Assembly: GCA_001599595.1 (NCBI GenBank)
Contig: BCHH01000002.1
Location: 3,390,427-3,454,426 of the forward strand
Source: Beverwykella pulmonaria
Lineage: Eukaryota; Ascomycota; Dothideomycetes; Pleosporales; Melanommataceae
DNA length: 64,000 nt
Reading direction: 5' to 3'
The notes under the pieces are model-generated. The model was not told where the DNA came from. It saw only the letters and a list, made by a program, of their open reading frames with translations, and did not search any database. Both the position numbers and the translations under genes were made by a program. Of the stretch, positions 1 to 8,875 are shown in pieces (position 1 is the first letter of the stretch; every line of letters begins with the position of its first letter).

Positions 1-641
1 GGCGCTCCCAGTGAACAGGCCAGTGTCAACCACGGTACCTACTTCTTTCACGCAGCACAAGAAGGCCTTCTTGCCAATGACACCAACATCCACGCCGGCA
101 TCCGCACGACGCTGTCTGGCCCTTCTGACTACACCAATGACGGGTACTGTGGCTTCGAGATTTCCGAGGCGCGAGAAATTGATACCATTGGGACTGAAGG
201 CATCATCAAGAAGATCAGGGACAGAGTCGGAACGAAGAACCCAGTGTATCTGAGTATTGACATTGATACTCTTGATCCAGCCTGTAAGCTTCAACCGAGA
301 CTGCTGTGGAGCAAGCACTAATACGCTAGTGATAGTCGCACCCGCGACTGGTACACCGGAAACTGGCGGATGGTCCACTCGCGAGCTGCGCACGATTATC
401 CGAGGCCTTGAGGGCATCAACCTCATTGCCACCGATATCGTAGAGGTTGCCCCGGCTTATGACACCAACGCCGAGCTAACCACCATGGCCGCCGCGGTAA
501 GTCGCAAGATGAATTGATCAATGATGGAAACACTGACAAGACCAGGATGTTCTGTTTGAGGTCATGACACTAATGGTCAAGGCGGGGCCGTTGAGCAGGA
601 TGGTTGACGACAAGGAGGAAGTGACTGAGCTGAAGGTATAA
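1..641 (+). CDS. agmatinase-type ureohydrolase (3' part)
   Basis: Arginase/agmatinase-family metal hydrolase; the family splits guanidino compounds such as agmatine to urea plus the amine. The window opens inside the gene, so the 5' end is missing. Exons read as 1-283, 336-496 and 546-641 (TAA), giving about 179 C-terminal residues. The introns (52 and 49 bp) have GT-AG ends. The Mn-binding block [19 protein letters not shown] is rebuilt exactly across the first intron, which confirms that splice. It is followed by [15 protein letters not shown] and [10 protein letters not shown], both typical of the family. The third exon could also begin at 541, adding two residues. Substrate cannot be fixed from this part: agmatinase, guanidinobutyrase or a related ureohydrolase are all possible. 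The family call is firm, the substrate is inference. Confidence 0.9.
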
Positions 642-1089
642 AAAGGGCAGATTTCCTCCCAAAGCTTACATGGTACCTCGATACTATCAGTCGTTACTAT
701 GAGCCAACGTCATGTCCTTTGGAAGTACAATAGTTAGCGGGGAGATGGACATGTACGCCCTCCCCTACTCTTTACCTAGATGAATAATGAGACCTTTATT
801 CACAAAAACTGCTTTCAAAATGAGTGAATGAATGTATGTCGTGATCGTATTTTCGTGTTGTGTTGGTGGTGAGGCCGAAATGGGAAATTATTTGGATGCT
901 GGCATTCTGTCCAATAGGCGCTCAGCATTTATAATCGCTTCCATGTGCCGGCATTCGCCGCTGGATGACATATGACATAACGTTGGCGAACTCAAAAGAC
1001 ACCCTCTCTCCGATTTCACCACCGAAGTGTTTCTCCCCCGATCCTGCCCTTTTGGCCACTATTGTCTAAGTAGGTGGACATTTGCGACT
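642..1089. other. intergenic region, ureohydrolase to ISA1
   Basis: About 450 bases between the ureohydrolase stop and the ISA1 start. It should hold the 3' UTR of the first gene and the ISA1 promoter. I see no coding pattern, RNA gene or repeat. Confidence 0.5.
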
Positions 1090-1881
1090 ATGTCTCTTCC
1101 CCGCACGGCTGGAGCACTCGCGTCTTCAGCATCGGCACTACTAAGATTTTCCGCCTCGTCCTCTGCTCGTCGCCGCTGTCCACAATGTCTACGGGCATTC
1201 TCCTCGTACGAACCCTACCGCCAGTCATCGAAGCGACGACTACAGACCGCCAGCGCATATCACCCCTCGACCCTTACCACCGACCTCCCACCGCGCAACT
1301 TTGGTGCACTCGATCCCTCAATCGCCGGCGGCATACCCGAGGCAAGCAGCACAATGCCTCCGCGGTTAAAGCCAGAACAACTAAAAACCTCCCCACAACC
1401 GGATATCGGTAGAACACACGTATCGGAGGGCGAGGCGCAAAAGAGTCAAGCGGCGCAAGTCACAAAGCCACTCAGGCCTCGCCGTTACAATTTCGGACCC
1501 CGCAAAGCGACAATCAAACTTTCGCAGTCCGCCGTATCACATCTAAGAGATTTACTAAATCAGCCTGAACCGAAGCTCATCAGGATAGGAACGAGGGCAA
1601 AGGGGTGTTCTGGGTTGGCATACCACTTGGAGTACGTGGACAAACCATCGACGCTGGACGAACAGGTTGAGCAAGACGGCGTTAGGGTCCTGATAGACAA
1701 TAAGGCGTTGCTGAACATTATTGGGAGCGAGATGGACTGGCTCGAGGACAAGCTGAATCAGCGCTTTGTGTTCAAGAACCCGAACATCAGTGAGTCAAAC
1801 CACACACAGCTTCTTACGATATCTCTTAACATGTATGCAGCTGAGCAGTGCGGGTGCGGAGAATCCTTCAGTGTCGCATAA
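1090..1881 (+). CDS. ISA1: mitochondrial iron-sulfur assembly protein Isa1
   Basis: A-type (IscA/HesB) scaffold protein. In mitochondria, Isa1 with Isa2 and Iba57 makes [4Fe-4S] clusters for aconitase, lipoate synthase and similar enzymes. Two exons, 1090-1789 and 1841-1881, encode 246 residues. The first ATG at 1090 is preferred over a GTG at 1027 because it starts a basic, Ser/Ala-rich leader that looks like a mitochondrial presequence. The C-terminal domain has KGCSGLAYHLEY and EQCGCGESFSV, which supply the three cluster-binding cysteines. A spacer of about 100 residues rich in Pro, Ser and Gln separates leader and domain, as in other fungal Isa1. The 51-bp intron has no in-frame stop. Splicing restores NITEQCGCGESF, the family form. 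GCSGLAYHLEY favours Isa1 over Isa2. Confidence 0.93.
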   Translation: MSLPRTAGALASSASALLRFSASSSARRRCPQCLRAFSSYEPYRQSSKRRLQTASAYHPSTLTTDLPPRNFGALDPSIAGGIPEASSTMPPRLKPEQLKTSPQPDIGRTHVSEGEAQKSQAAQVTKPLRPRRYNFGPRKATIKLSQSAVSHLRDLLNQPEPKLIRIGTRAKGCSGLAYHLEYVDKPSTLDEQVEQDGVRVLIDNKALLNIIGSEMDWLEDKLNQRFVFKNPNISESNHTQLLTISLNMYAAEQCGCGESFSVA

Positions 1882-2011
1882 ACATTCTCGCGTCTATTTC
1901 TCTATTGTACAACCTCAGCATTCACCTGGCGAGGCATACCCGGCGTTACCCCGTATACGTTCTGCATGGAGGTTTTGAATTGGTATATACTGGCATCCGC
2001 TCCTCTCGGCT

Positions 2012-2434
2012 TTAGAAGTTTTCCGGTTCATAGTGTATGACTTCCACATTCTACATAATCTTTCCGACGAAATCCACGAAAGCCAAGTACTCCCGATCCT
2101 GCTCGTTTTCAATCTTGACCACGAACCCGTGTGTCGAACCGCCCTGTGTTATACATTCAGATCCTGGACACCCCATTGTCTAAAACTGACGGGCTATTAT
2201 GTATTGGCTCCCTCCGGGCTGTCGTTCCGTTCTCCTGTATCCGATTTTACGTACGGTTTCTCAGACGTCGGGTGAACGCACTTCTCACGGAGTGCTAGCA
2301 TGCGCTCGCATATCTATAAATAGGCTATATAATATGCGAACAACTATACAGACATGTAATTTACTCACGTTCTTGACTTCCGCTCCACCAGCTGTTGTCT
2401 TACACTCGAAGTGTGCAATGGGAACGGTTGTCAT
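2012..2434 (-). pseudogene. degenerate Dabb (stress-responsive A/B barrel) gene
   Basis: Pieces of a fungal Dabb-domain protein can be read in order on the minus strand. The start is MTTVPIAHFECKTTAG (from 2434). After a 70-bp intron (2295-2364) comes LREKCVHPTSEKPYVKS...NDSPEG, then GGSTHGFVVKIENEQDREY...AFVDFVGKIM and VEVIHYEPENF. These match the usual family order ALKxKCxHPTSxKPYIKS, SPEG, THAFVVEFE. Three faults suggest decay: tandem stops TAA-TAG right after the SPEG block (2194-2199) with no GT donor before them, loss of the usual DPxHQ stretch after DREY, and a TAG inside the last strand. A splice at TAC|GTAAAA would skip the tandem stops but not the last one. A functional, differently spliced gene or an assembly error cannot be excluded. 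Confidence 0.55.
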
Positions 2435-2776
2435 CGTGATAATATGGATATAACAACGCATGAAAGAAGCAGTGGAAAGCTCTAATGTTATCAATCTGAT
2501 TTTCTGGCTTTCCCTATATTTATGAATGTACATGACGTGAGCAAATCCACGGAATTATGCCGCCAAGCTTCCGCGGGATCGCGAACGAGTCTGTCCTCAC
2601 TTCCGCCCTAATAGTTGCCAGGACCCAAGCCCCTCATGTTACATCAAATAATGGCTTCATTCGTGAGCCTTGGCCTCTGCCTACCCATTCTCGCTGAACT
2701 CTGAGTGGAAACTATCTACCAGATTGCATTGCCCTCCTCCGAGCTCCGCCGCATCACCACCTCCACGACACCCGCC

Positions 2777-3751
2777 ATGGCGAGCGCAAGCTCCCTCCCA
2801 GACCAGCTCGTCTACCTAATCATCCGCTTCACGGCCTCTATACCCGATCTCCCCGTTCCGATCCCATCGCCGAGAACCACGACGACGCTGTCTCTGAAAC
2901 AACTCATCCGATCGAACCTCCCTCCTAGCCATGCCTCGGCGCGTCTCCGCCTCATATACGCTGGAAAGGTCCTCGGGGACACATCACCACTCTCTGTATC
3001 CTTAAGGCTCCCTCCACCGCCGCCGCCACCACGAGAGGGAACATACAACGAGCATGGGCCGGGAAGCAAGAGCAAGGGGAAGCAGCCCGTGCGGCAGGTG
3101 CCTACAGAGGTCGAGAAGATAGATATACAGCGCGACGCAAAGAAGTACTACATACACTGCTCTCTAGGCGATGCGCATTCCCCCAGCGAACTCGACGCTG
3201 AGGCCACTTCAGCCCAGGCCTCAGAGCGAGCGCTCCAGAAGCAGTATGAGACATCACAGCCCTCGGCTACACGTCGACGGTCGAGCAGTGGAATCAGTGG
3301 CGGCGACCCTGGGCAGAGAAGAGGCAGTTCCACAACGACGCCCGCGCCCCAGGGCTTCGACCGGCTACTCACATCCGGGTTCACAGCGCAAGAGGTCGCG
3401 ACGCTGCGGTCGCAGTTCCAGACGAACCTCAGCTATACGCATACTCCCGACACGATGCCGAGTCTCGCAGAAATGCGAGCCATGGAGGATAGGTGGCTAG
3501 ACTCCTCGGCGACGGATGGGTCGCCTGCGCTCACGGGGGAGGCGGAAGCGGGTTGGGGCGCGGGGTTTACGGTCGAGGAGGGCGGTCTTGATGATATGCT
3601 GTTCGGGTATTTGACGGGCTTCTTCTGGCCGCTTGGGGCGTTGGTCTGGGGTTTTAGGGAGGAGGGTGTTTGGCCGAGGCGGAGACAGCTGGCCGTCGTC
3701 ATGGGGGTGGTGTTGAATGCGGCGTTTGGGTTTATGAGGTGGAGCTCTTGA
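2777..3751 (+). CDS. DSC E3 ubiquitin ligase complex subunit 3 (Dsc3-like)
   Basis: Probable subunit of the Golgi/endosomal Dsc E3 ligase, which in fission yeast and Aspergillus activates the sterol regulator Sre1/SrbA and removes orphan membrane proteins. Single exon, 324 residues. The ATG at 2777 (GCCATGG context) is preferred to a GTG 72 bases upstream. An N-terminal ubiquitin-like segment (LVYLIIRFTASIPDLPV... SLKQLIRSNLPP... RLRLIYAGKVL) is followed by a Pro/Ser-rich linker. Then comes the conserved GFDRLLTSGFTAQEVATLRSQF block (about residues 205-230). Two hydrophobic stretches near the C-terminus (DDMLFGYLTGFFWPLGALVW and LAVVMGVVLNAAFGFM) fit the two expected membrane spans. This order matches the DUF2407/Dsc3 family. 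Assignment rests on pattern recall, not a search. Confidence 0.8.
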   Translation: MASASSLPDQLVYLIIRFTASIPDLPVPIPSPRTTTTLSLKQLIRSNLPPSHASARLRLIYAGKVLGDTSPLSVSLRLPPPPPPPREGTYNEHGPGSKSKGKQPVRQVPTEVEKIDIQRDAKKYYIHCSLGDAHSPSELDAEATSAQASERALQKQYETSQPSATRRRSSSGISGGDPGQRRGSSTTTPAPQGFDRLLTSGFTAQEVATLRSQFQTNLSYTHTPDTMPSLAEMRAMEDRWLDSSATDGSPALTGEAEAGWGAGFTVEEGGLDDMLFGYLTGFFWPLGALVWGFREEGVWPRRRQLAVVMGVVLNAAFGFMRWSS

Positions 3752-4476
3752 AAACATATACGAAAAGGAAAGGGAAAAATCCCATCTTTGCTCATGAGAG
3801 CGCTCGATTTAATCAAAACTTCAAACATAGACTAGAGGGATCGAGTGATTCTTGCGCCCTAGAGTCAAGGTCCTTGGATCAAGTCAATTCCGCGTCATCT
3901 CTGTAATTACATGATACCCAAAAATCATCAACACTGCCGTGACTGGACAATCTATATATATATATCTCAAGCGCATCCCAGGGTCACACATGAACGGAGA
4001 GCGGGAAACTAGCGGGAAACCAGCGGGAAACCAGCGGGAAACCAGCGGGAAACCACCCATTGGGCCAAAAAACAACAACAAGGAAACACACTCATGTTAC
4101 ATGACGGGAAACACCAAAACCGCACTCAGCGGGAAACTCCCAATCGCGGAAAACACCCAAACACTGTCGCGAGCATGAGCGACGGAAAACTTTCCGCATG
4201 TACAATGACACCCTTTGTGACCATAAGGCGCGTGCACGGCTCGCATGCAGGAACGTGCCATGCGTTCGCTGACGAAACGAACTGGTTTGTCAGATGGCTA
4301 GCCAATCGTTTCCTTGTGTGGATGCTAAAATGAGTAAAGCGGCGTGCGAAAGGTGGAAGAGGGACGACATGTATGAGTAGACGCAGGGCGCGCTTATGGA
4401 AAATTGTGATTTTTAAGCTGGTGGTCAGAGGAGGGCTGGCAAAGGTGTCATAGTCGGTATGGGTGGGTTGGGGATG
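3752..4476. other. intergenic region upstream of the KEHH-repeat gene
   Basis: Long non-coding stretch, with the Dsc3 3' UTR at its left end. It contains the GCGGGAAA repeat array listed separately and several dispersed GGGAAAC-like words. No protein pattern is convincing on either strand, and the short ORFs here are low-complexity. Confidence 0.5.
4000..4054 (+). repeat. tandem 11-bp repeats AGCGGGAAACC
   Basis: Four exact head-to-tail copies of AGCGGGAAACC span 4011-4054. A slightly changed copy ending in ACT sits just upstream (4000-4010) and a further single GCGGGAAA lies at 4129-4136. The core GCGGGAAA is the reverse of TTTCCCGC, a word bound by E2F-type factors in animals. Fungal SBF/MBF sites differ (CGCGAAA, ACGCGT), so a cell-cycle role is only speculation. 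The array lies about 700 bp upstream of the KEHH-repeat gene and 250 bp downstream of Dsc3. Confidence 0.9.
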
Positions 4477-4484
4477 TATAAAAG
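4477..4484 (+). promoter_or_regulatory. TATA box of the KEHH-repeat gene
   Basis: TATAAAAG lies about 270 bases before the ATG at 4748. The DNA between is rich in CA and pyrimidines with no upstream gene, as expected for a long 5' UTR. A clear TATA box in a filamentous fungus often marks an inducible or strongly expressed gene. That reading is inference. Confidence 0.55.
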
Positions 4485-4747
4485 GGAGGGAAAGAACGAA
4501 GGAAGGTTGAAGCATCATCATCACTCAACAGCCAGAACAAGAAGCAATTGTCTACAGATCACTCAGCTGCTTCATTTGAACATTCAAGCAATCCTCCAAT
4601 CAAATCTTCACTGCACGACCAATCAACCCAACTCCTACTTGGAATATCAACTGAACTACAACCCAAACCAAACTGACTACCAACATTCACACCACAAGAA
4701 TCTCTTCAACCATTCCAGCTTCCACCAAGGTGTCCTCCGCCTCAGCA

Positions 4748-5215
4748 ATGGCCGCAAAGCAATCTGTCTTCCAATCCCTCACTACTTACGCAAAAGAACA
4801 CCACGCCTCCGTAAACGCCGCCTACTTGGCATACTACTATCCCGGGGTCTCAACTCGTCCCTCCCTCGACAGCCAGAACAGCCAAACCTCGTCCGTAAAA
4901 TCAACATCCAGCATGTCCAAAGCCTGGAAGGCCATCAAGAAACACGCCAAAGAGCATCATGAGAGCGTCAACAACGCGTACGCGATCTACCACGGAGCTG
5001 GAATTACCGTTCGTGCTTCTCGTCCTCAATCGGTGGTGATGGTGAAAGGGGAACCAAGGGAGTCTTTTGAGACAGGGCGCAGTGAAGAGTCGGGTAAGAG
5101 CGTCGGGAGCGTGAGGAAGAGCTGGGAGAAGGTGAAGGAGCATGCAAAGGAGCACCATCGGAGTGTGAATGCGGCTTATGAGACCTACTATGGCGGCAGC
5201 GCGATAAGGCGGTAG
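4748..5215 (+). CDS. small protein with three KEHHxSVNxAY repeats
   Basis: Single exon, 155 residues; no known function recognised. The ATG at 4748 is chosen over an in-frame GTG at 4730. The protein is built from three copies of one motif spaced about 55-65 residues apart: YAKEHHASVNAAYLAYYY, HAKEHHESVNNAYAIYHG and HAKEHHRSVNAAYETYYG. Each is preceded by a basic/aromatic lead such as KAWKAIKK or KSWEKVKE. Linkers are Ser-rich and acidic. There is no signal peptide or membrane span, so it is probably cytosolic or nuclear. The repeats look like short amphipathic helices with a fixed Glu-His-His triad, which might bind metal or pack together. Its own TATA box and long leader suggest regulated expression. 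I recall similar KEHH words in other ascomycete orphans but cannot name a family. Confidence 0.8.
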   Translation: MAAKQSVFQSLTTYAKEHHASVNAAYLAYYYPGVSTRPSLDSQNSQTSSVKSTSSMSKAWKAIKKHAKEHHESVNNAYAIYHGAGITVRASRPQSVVMVKGEPRESFETGRSEESGKSVGSVRKSWEKVKEHAKEHHRSVNAAYETYYGGSAIRR

Positions 5216-5556
5216 AAGTACGGGGCGCGGGTCTGAGTTTGGAGTTTGATGGAAGGTGCCGACAAGCGGGAGATACCACTGATTTCTGTTCTTTTGGGTT
5301 ATGGCTTTCTAGATTTCATCATGGGCAGAAGAGGAGTTTGATCGGTAATACTTAATGCTTTGAATAGAAATTGGATATATTCGACCATGTCTGGCTTGTG
5401 CTCGTTCATCAAAGGTCGCTTCGTCCTAAGGAAGACTAGGCTGCAAATCACCACCTTTGCTCGAGCAAACCTCCTCATGCGTATGGAAGATCCTGGGTAT
5501 CGTGTTATCATGTTTGGCCTCTTCCAAAGATTTAGACTGTAAAAGCCGCTTTTGAA
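5216..5556. other. convergent intergenic region
   Basis: About 340 bases between the stops of two converging genes. It should contain both 3' UTRs. I see no further structure. Confidence 0.5.
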
Positions 5557-6417
5557 TTATAATATCCTCTCAAATAGCGGTAGCTGTTGCGGTTTCGACA
5601 GGCGGCTTTCCTCCGCATTGCTGTTGGCAATAGGAATGATATCCTCACTGTAGCTATCATTCATAGCCACCGTGTTCCTCGAATGCGACTTCCATCTCGG
5701 GGCCTGGCCGTCGCGCGAGCTCCCTACGCCCATCTCCCGCCACTTCTTCGGGGGCTTCAACCCCAACTCGACCATGTTGGACCAGATCTTCTCGCCACGT
5801 TTATCCCATCGAGCCAATCTATCCTCCTGCTCCTCGTCCGAAGGTCTCCATTTGCTCTTCAATATCCTGCGAATGGCCTCCGGGGAGACCTTGAAATGAT
5901 CCGACAGTACAGCCGTTGTGAACTTCTCAGGATGTGTCTGGTGCAGGTGGCGGATGCCTTCCTGTGTGTCTGGAGACAGCTTCTTGCGCGGATTCCAGGC
6001 TTCGCCATTGAGCTTCTCTTTCAGCGCGGCTTTTTGTATCTGCCAATGTTCTCGCTCCTTGGGCTCGTCGGACGGCTCGGCGGGCATTGTGTTCTGCCTC
6101 CATGTTATCCTCTCCTCCGCGGGTTTGCGGCCTGTGAATGATCTTTGCGCTGAGTGAGGGAAACGGCCTCGTGCTGATGAAGGATACCGATATCCTCTCT
6201 GTGAGTGATATTGGTCCCCTCCCTGTGAATGGTGCTGGTCGCCTCTTTGTGAAGGAAATCGGTCTCCCTGTTGGAGCATGCGGGGGGTGGAGGACAAGGA
6301 TCGCGCTGTTCGAGGGCGCTGCAATACCGTCGATCGAGGCAGGTGTCCCACCTTGGTTATTGTAAAGGATCGCATGAAGCGACTGAGCGCCTCTTGCGAG
6401 CACGAGTGGCAGTTCAT
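5557..6417 (-). CDS. RRG9: required for respiratory growth protein 9 (Rrg9/neugrin family)
   Basis: Mitochondrial protein needed for respiratory growth and mtDNA maintenance in yeast; neugrin is the animal relative. Single exon, 286 residues. The ATG at 6415-6417 is preferred to an upstream TTG. The N-terminus is basic and hydroxylated (SRFMRSFTITKVGHLPRSTVLQRPRTARSL), as expected for mitochondrial import. Next is a region of degenerate GDQYHSQRG repeats (about residues 50-85). The conserved core follows at about 125-210: HWQIQKAALKEKL...W.PRKKLSPDTQEGIRHLH, then SPEAIRRILKSKWRPSDEEQEDR, the family hallmark that resembles a helix-turn-helix. The gene converges on the KEHH-repeat gene. Confidence 0.88.
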   Translation of the reverse strand: MNCHSCSQEALSRFMRSFTITKVGHLPRSTVLQRPRTARSLSSTPRMLQQGDRFPSQRGDQHHSQGGDQYHSQRGYRYPSSARGRFPHSAQRSFTGRKPAEERITWRQNTMPAEPSDEPKEREHWQIQKAALKEKLNGEAWNPRKKLSPDTQEGIRHLHQTHPEKFTTAVLSDHFKVSPEAIRRILKSKWRPSDEEQEDRLARWDKRGEKIWSNMVELGLKPPKKWREMGVGSSRDGQAPRWKSHSRNTVAMNDSYSEDIIPIANSNAEESRLSKPQQLPLFERIL

Positions 6418-6831
6418 GACCGGTGTTGCCGTGGGAAAAGGATCTTCACTTCGAAGTTCTGGAAAATGTCGCGCACAGACCAACAGAAATACATAGCTTT
6501 AACCCAGGGGTCCAATCGCTGCGTCACCATGAGCGCTACCATCGCCTCATCAATCGCTAGCACTTCCATTCTCTCTTCTAGGGATAGTCAAAGCCTCAAT
6601 TTACCTCGCCAATTCATAAAGGATTCCATATGCATGATATTCCCCGCATTATGGACTTGCAGTCGATCTCCACAGTGGGACCGAGCGCCTCGGTATCATA
6701 TGATGTTGTCGTCTGAAACTCGCCGCCAGCACTTATGCAGCCCGTTTTGGCTTCTACTCGCCTTGCATTGAATATCTCAGTCCTTCGTTCCACTCCGAAC
6801 TTGTCCTTCTGGTGCCCTTTGGAGTTACGAT
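6418..6831. other. divergent promoter region, RRG9 and oxygenase gene
   Basis: About 410 bases between the divergent starts of RRG9 (-) and the oxygenase-like gene (+), so it probably holds both promoters. No element stands out. An ATG at 6735 is open in the downstream frame, but the splice at 6887/6944 gives a better N-terminus from 6832. Confidence 0.45.
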
Positions 6832-8474
6832 ATGGCACTACCCTTCCTACGCAATCCTTTCAGGAAGCAGACAGAAAACACTCGCCAGTACGTCGAGTAG
6901 CACACCTCCCTATGAGCTCAAAATATCAAATTGATTTGTGTAGATGCTGGGGATACGAGTTTGAATGGACTGGAGACCATCTTACGGTGGAGCAATCGAA
7001 CCAGTTGAAGTGCTCGTACGACGTATTAGGAGAGGAATGTCTCGACCGTCTAAATGCACTTTCGCCGCCGGAAAACAAAGCTCTACCTAGAAATAGCAGT
7101 CAGCAACCCACACCCTTACATGAGACGGACAACGAGAAGAAGGAACGTCTTCCACTGCCTCAAAGAGACTTGTACGCCCTTCTCAAAGAGCACCATGCAA
7201 CTGATCCCAAACTCTCCCAGCTATGGGAAGAAGTCAACACCGTTCCGCCGTGGGTAGACTGGGCCCAAATAGAAAGAGGACAGGATGTCTTCTATCGATA
7301 TGGCGGTCCGGCTCTGACCGGTCTTACTTATCAGTCTCTTCTTGGAGGCATGGGAGCAGCTCGTGTCGTAGAAACTCTCGCAAGAACCGGCGGGTTCTCA
7401 ACAAAAGTGGCGAGAAGGAGACTCTTCGAGACGACACAGCACATTCTCCAGTGCACCAAGTCGTTGGAGTCACTCCAACCTGGGGGTGCTGGCCATATTT
7501 CATCCATCCGCGTCCGCCTTTTACATGCCGCAGTGCGCAAAAGAATCACGACACTCGCTGACCAACGGCCGAGCTACTTCCGAATTGAAGAATGGGGAAT
7601 TCCGGTAAACGATCTAGACCAGATCGGTACCATTGGGACTTTCTGCGCCACGCTGATCTGGATCAGCTTCCCACGTCAAGGCATCTTTCTCAAAGAAAGA
7701 GAAAAGGAGGACTACGTCGCTCTGTGGCGGTACATTGGCTATATTCTTGGAACGCCAACCGACTACTTTGAGACTACTGCCAAAGCAAAGGCTGTCATGG
7801 AATCTCTGTTGTACAATGAAGTCCACCCATCGGAGATGTCCAAGGTTTTGGCTAATAAGTGTGTGCACATGCAAGGTACCTATCCATCACAGATACGAGT
7901 TGACTGTATCCTAGTATCATCCATGCCCTTGAAGGTCAGCCTCCAACGTTCGTCTCGCCAAACATGCTTATCGCAAGCGCACGCTGGCTCAACGGGAACG
8001 ACCTTGCAGACCGTCTAGGTCTACCTCGCGTATCGCTATACTACTGGGCTTTGATGACGGGTTGGTGACCCTCACATTTGGTCTTCTACGCACCTAATCC
8101 CCTTCCTATTGTATACCGACAGTCATCTCTGACCAGCTATAGGCCAGTGTCTCTTCTTCATGGCATTATGCTACTCTCATCGGTCGATCCAATCTCTTGA
8201 TCGCAAGCACATCGCGAGGCTGAAGAAGTTATTCTACACGGCCATCGTTGATGCTAAATGGGGGCTTGCCGGTGTCGAGACAAGTTTCGACTTCAAGTAT
8301 GTGCCGGAGTACGATACTATTACTGATATGGGAAAGATGAGAGAGATCAAGCTCGTGAAATCGAGTGTAGAAAGCCGGAACCTGAAAGCACTGAGTATAT
8401 TTTTGGGGTTGATGGGTATTGGAGCTTGGCTGTCTTTCAAGGTAGCTGCTAAGGTTGTGAGCAAGGTCTGGTGA
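6832..8474 (+). CDS. ER-bound oxygenase mpaB/rubber-oxygenase domain protein (DUF2236)
   Basis: Four exons, 6832-6887, 6944-7858, 7915-8060 and 8143-8474, give 482 residues. Intron ends are GT-AG and lengths 56, 56 and 82 bp. I start at 6832 (MALPFLRNPFRKQ) because GTACGT...TGTAG splicing joins it in frame to QCWGYEFEWTGDHLT, the usual family opening. Core blocks include FYRYGGPALTGLTYQSLLGG, ARTGGFSTKVARRRLFET, IRVRLLHAAVRKRI and WISFPRQGIFL...YVALWRYIGYILG. Family members include the bacterial latex-clearing oxygenase Lcp and fungal MpaB, which cleaves a farnesyl chain in mycophenolic acid synthesis; both use heme. A hydrophobic C-terminal segment (ALSIFLGLMGIGAWLSF) may be the membrane anchor. 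No biosynthetic genes flank it, so substrate is unknown. Confidence 0.85.
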
Positions 8475-8875
8475 GAGAAATGGTAAGTCGTACTGTCTCC
8501 AATGCAATCACTTGAATTTGACGACTCTCCCCGCGCTCGACGCAGAGAACTGGCAGGCCACTCAGTGATTTAGTAGAGTCTTCCAGTATTTATCTTCCAC
8601 CTCGATGCTCTACGCTCTTTCTTTCACTTCCGATTTCTTGCCTAGTCTCAGCAAAAATGGCCCAAACGCACCATTTACCTCCAACAGTACTAGGAAAGAC
8701 CTGTCCACTTCTGGGTATACTAAATTTATCATCGCTACGACTTATATAAAAACCCTACATCTCCAACCGTTTCTGACAATCCCCAACCACCTCCAAACCA
8801 CTTACATTAGCAGCCTTCGCCAACCAACGGAATGCCCCATCGCACCATGGAGTTCAACACATGCTTACTCTTAGA

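Noticed and set aside
1027..1089. Upstream GTG start for ISA1, and similar GTG/TTG starts for Dsc3, RRG9 and others
   Set aside because: Nuclear fungal genes use ATG; in each case the first in-frame ATG has a better context and N-terminus.
4011..4054. CRISPR-like repeat array
   Set aside because: The repeats are 11 bp, head-to-tail and without spacers, in a eukaryotic genome.
6735..8018. Oxygenase gene starting at ATG 6735 without the first intron
   Set aside because: That N-terminus has no family likeness. GTACGT/TGTAG splicing from ATG 6832 gives the usual WGYEFEWT opening.
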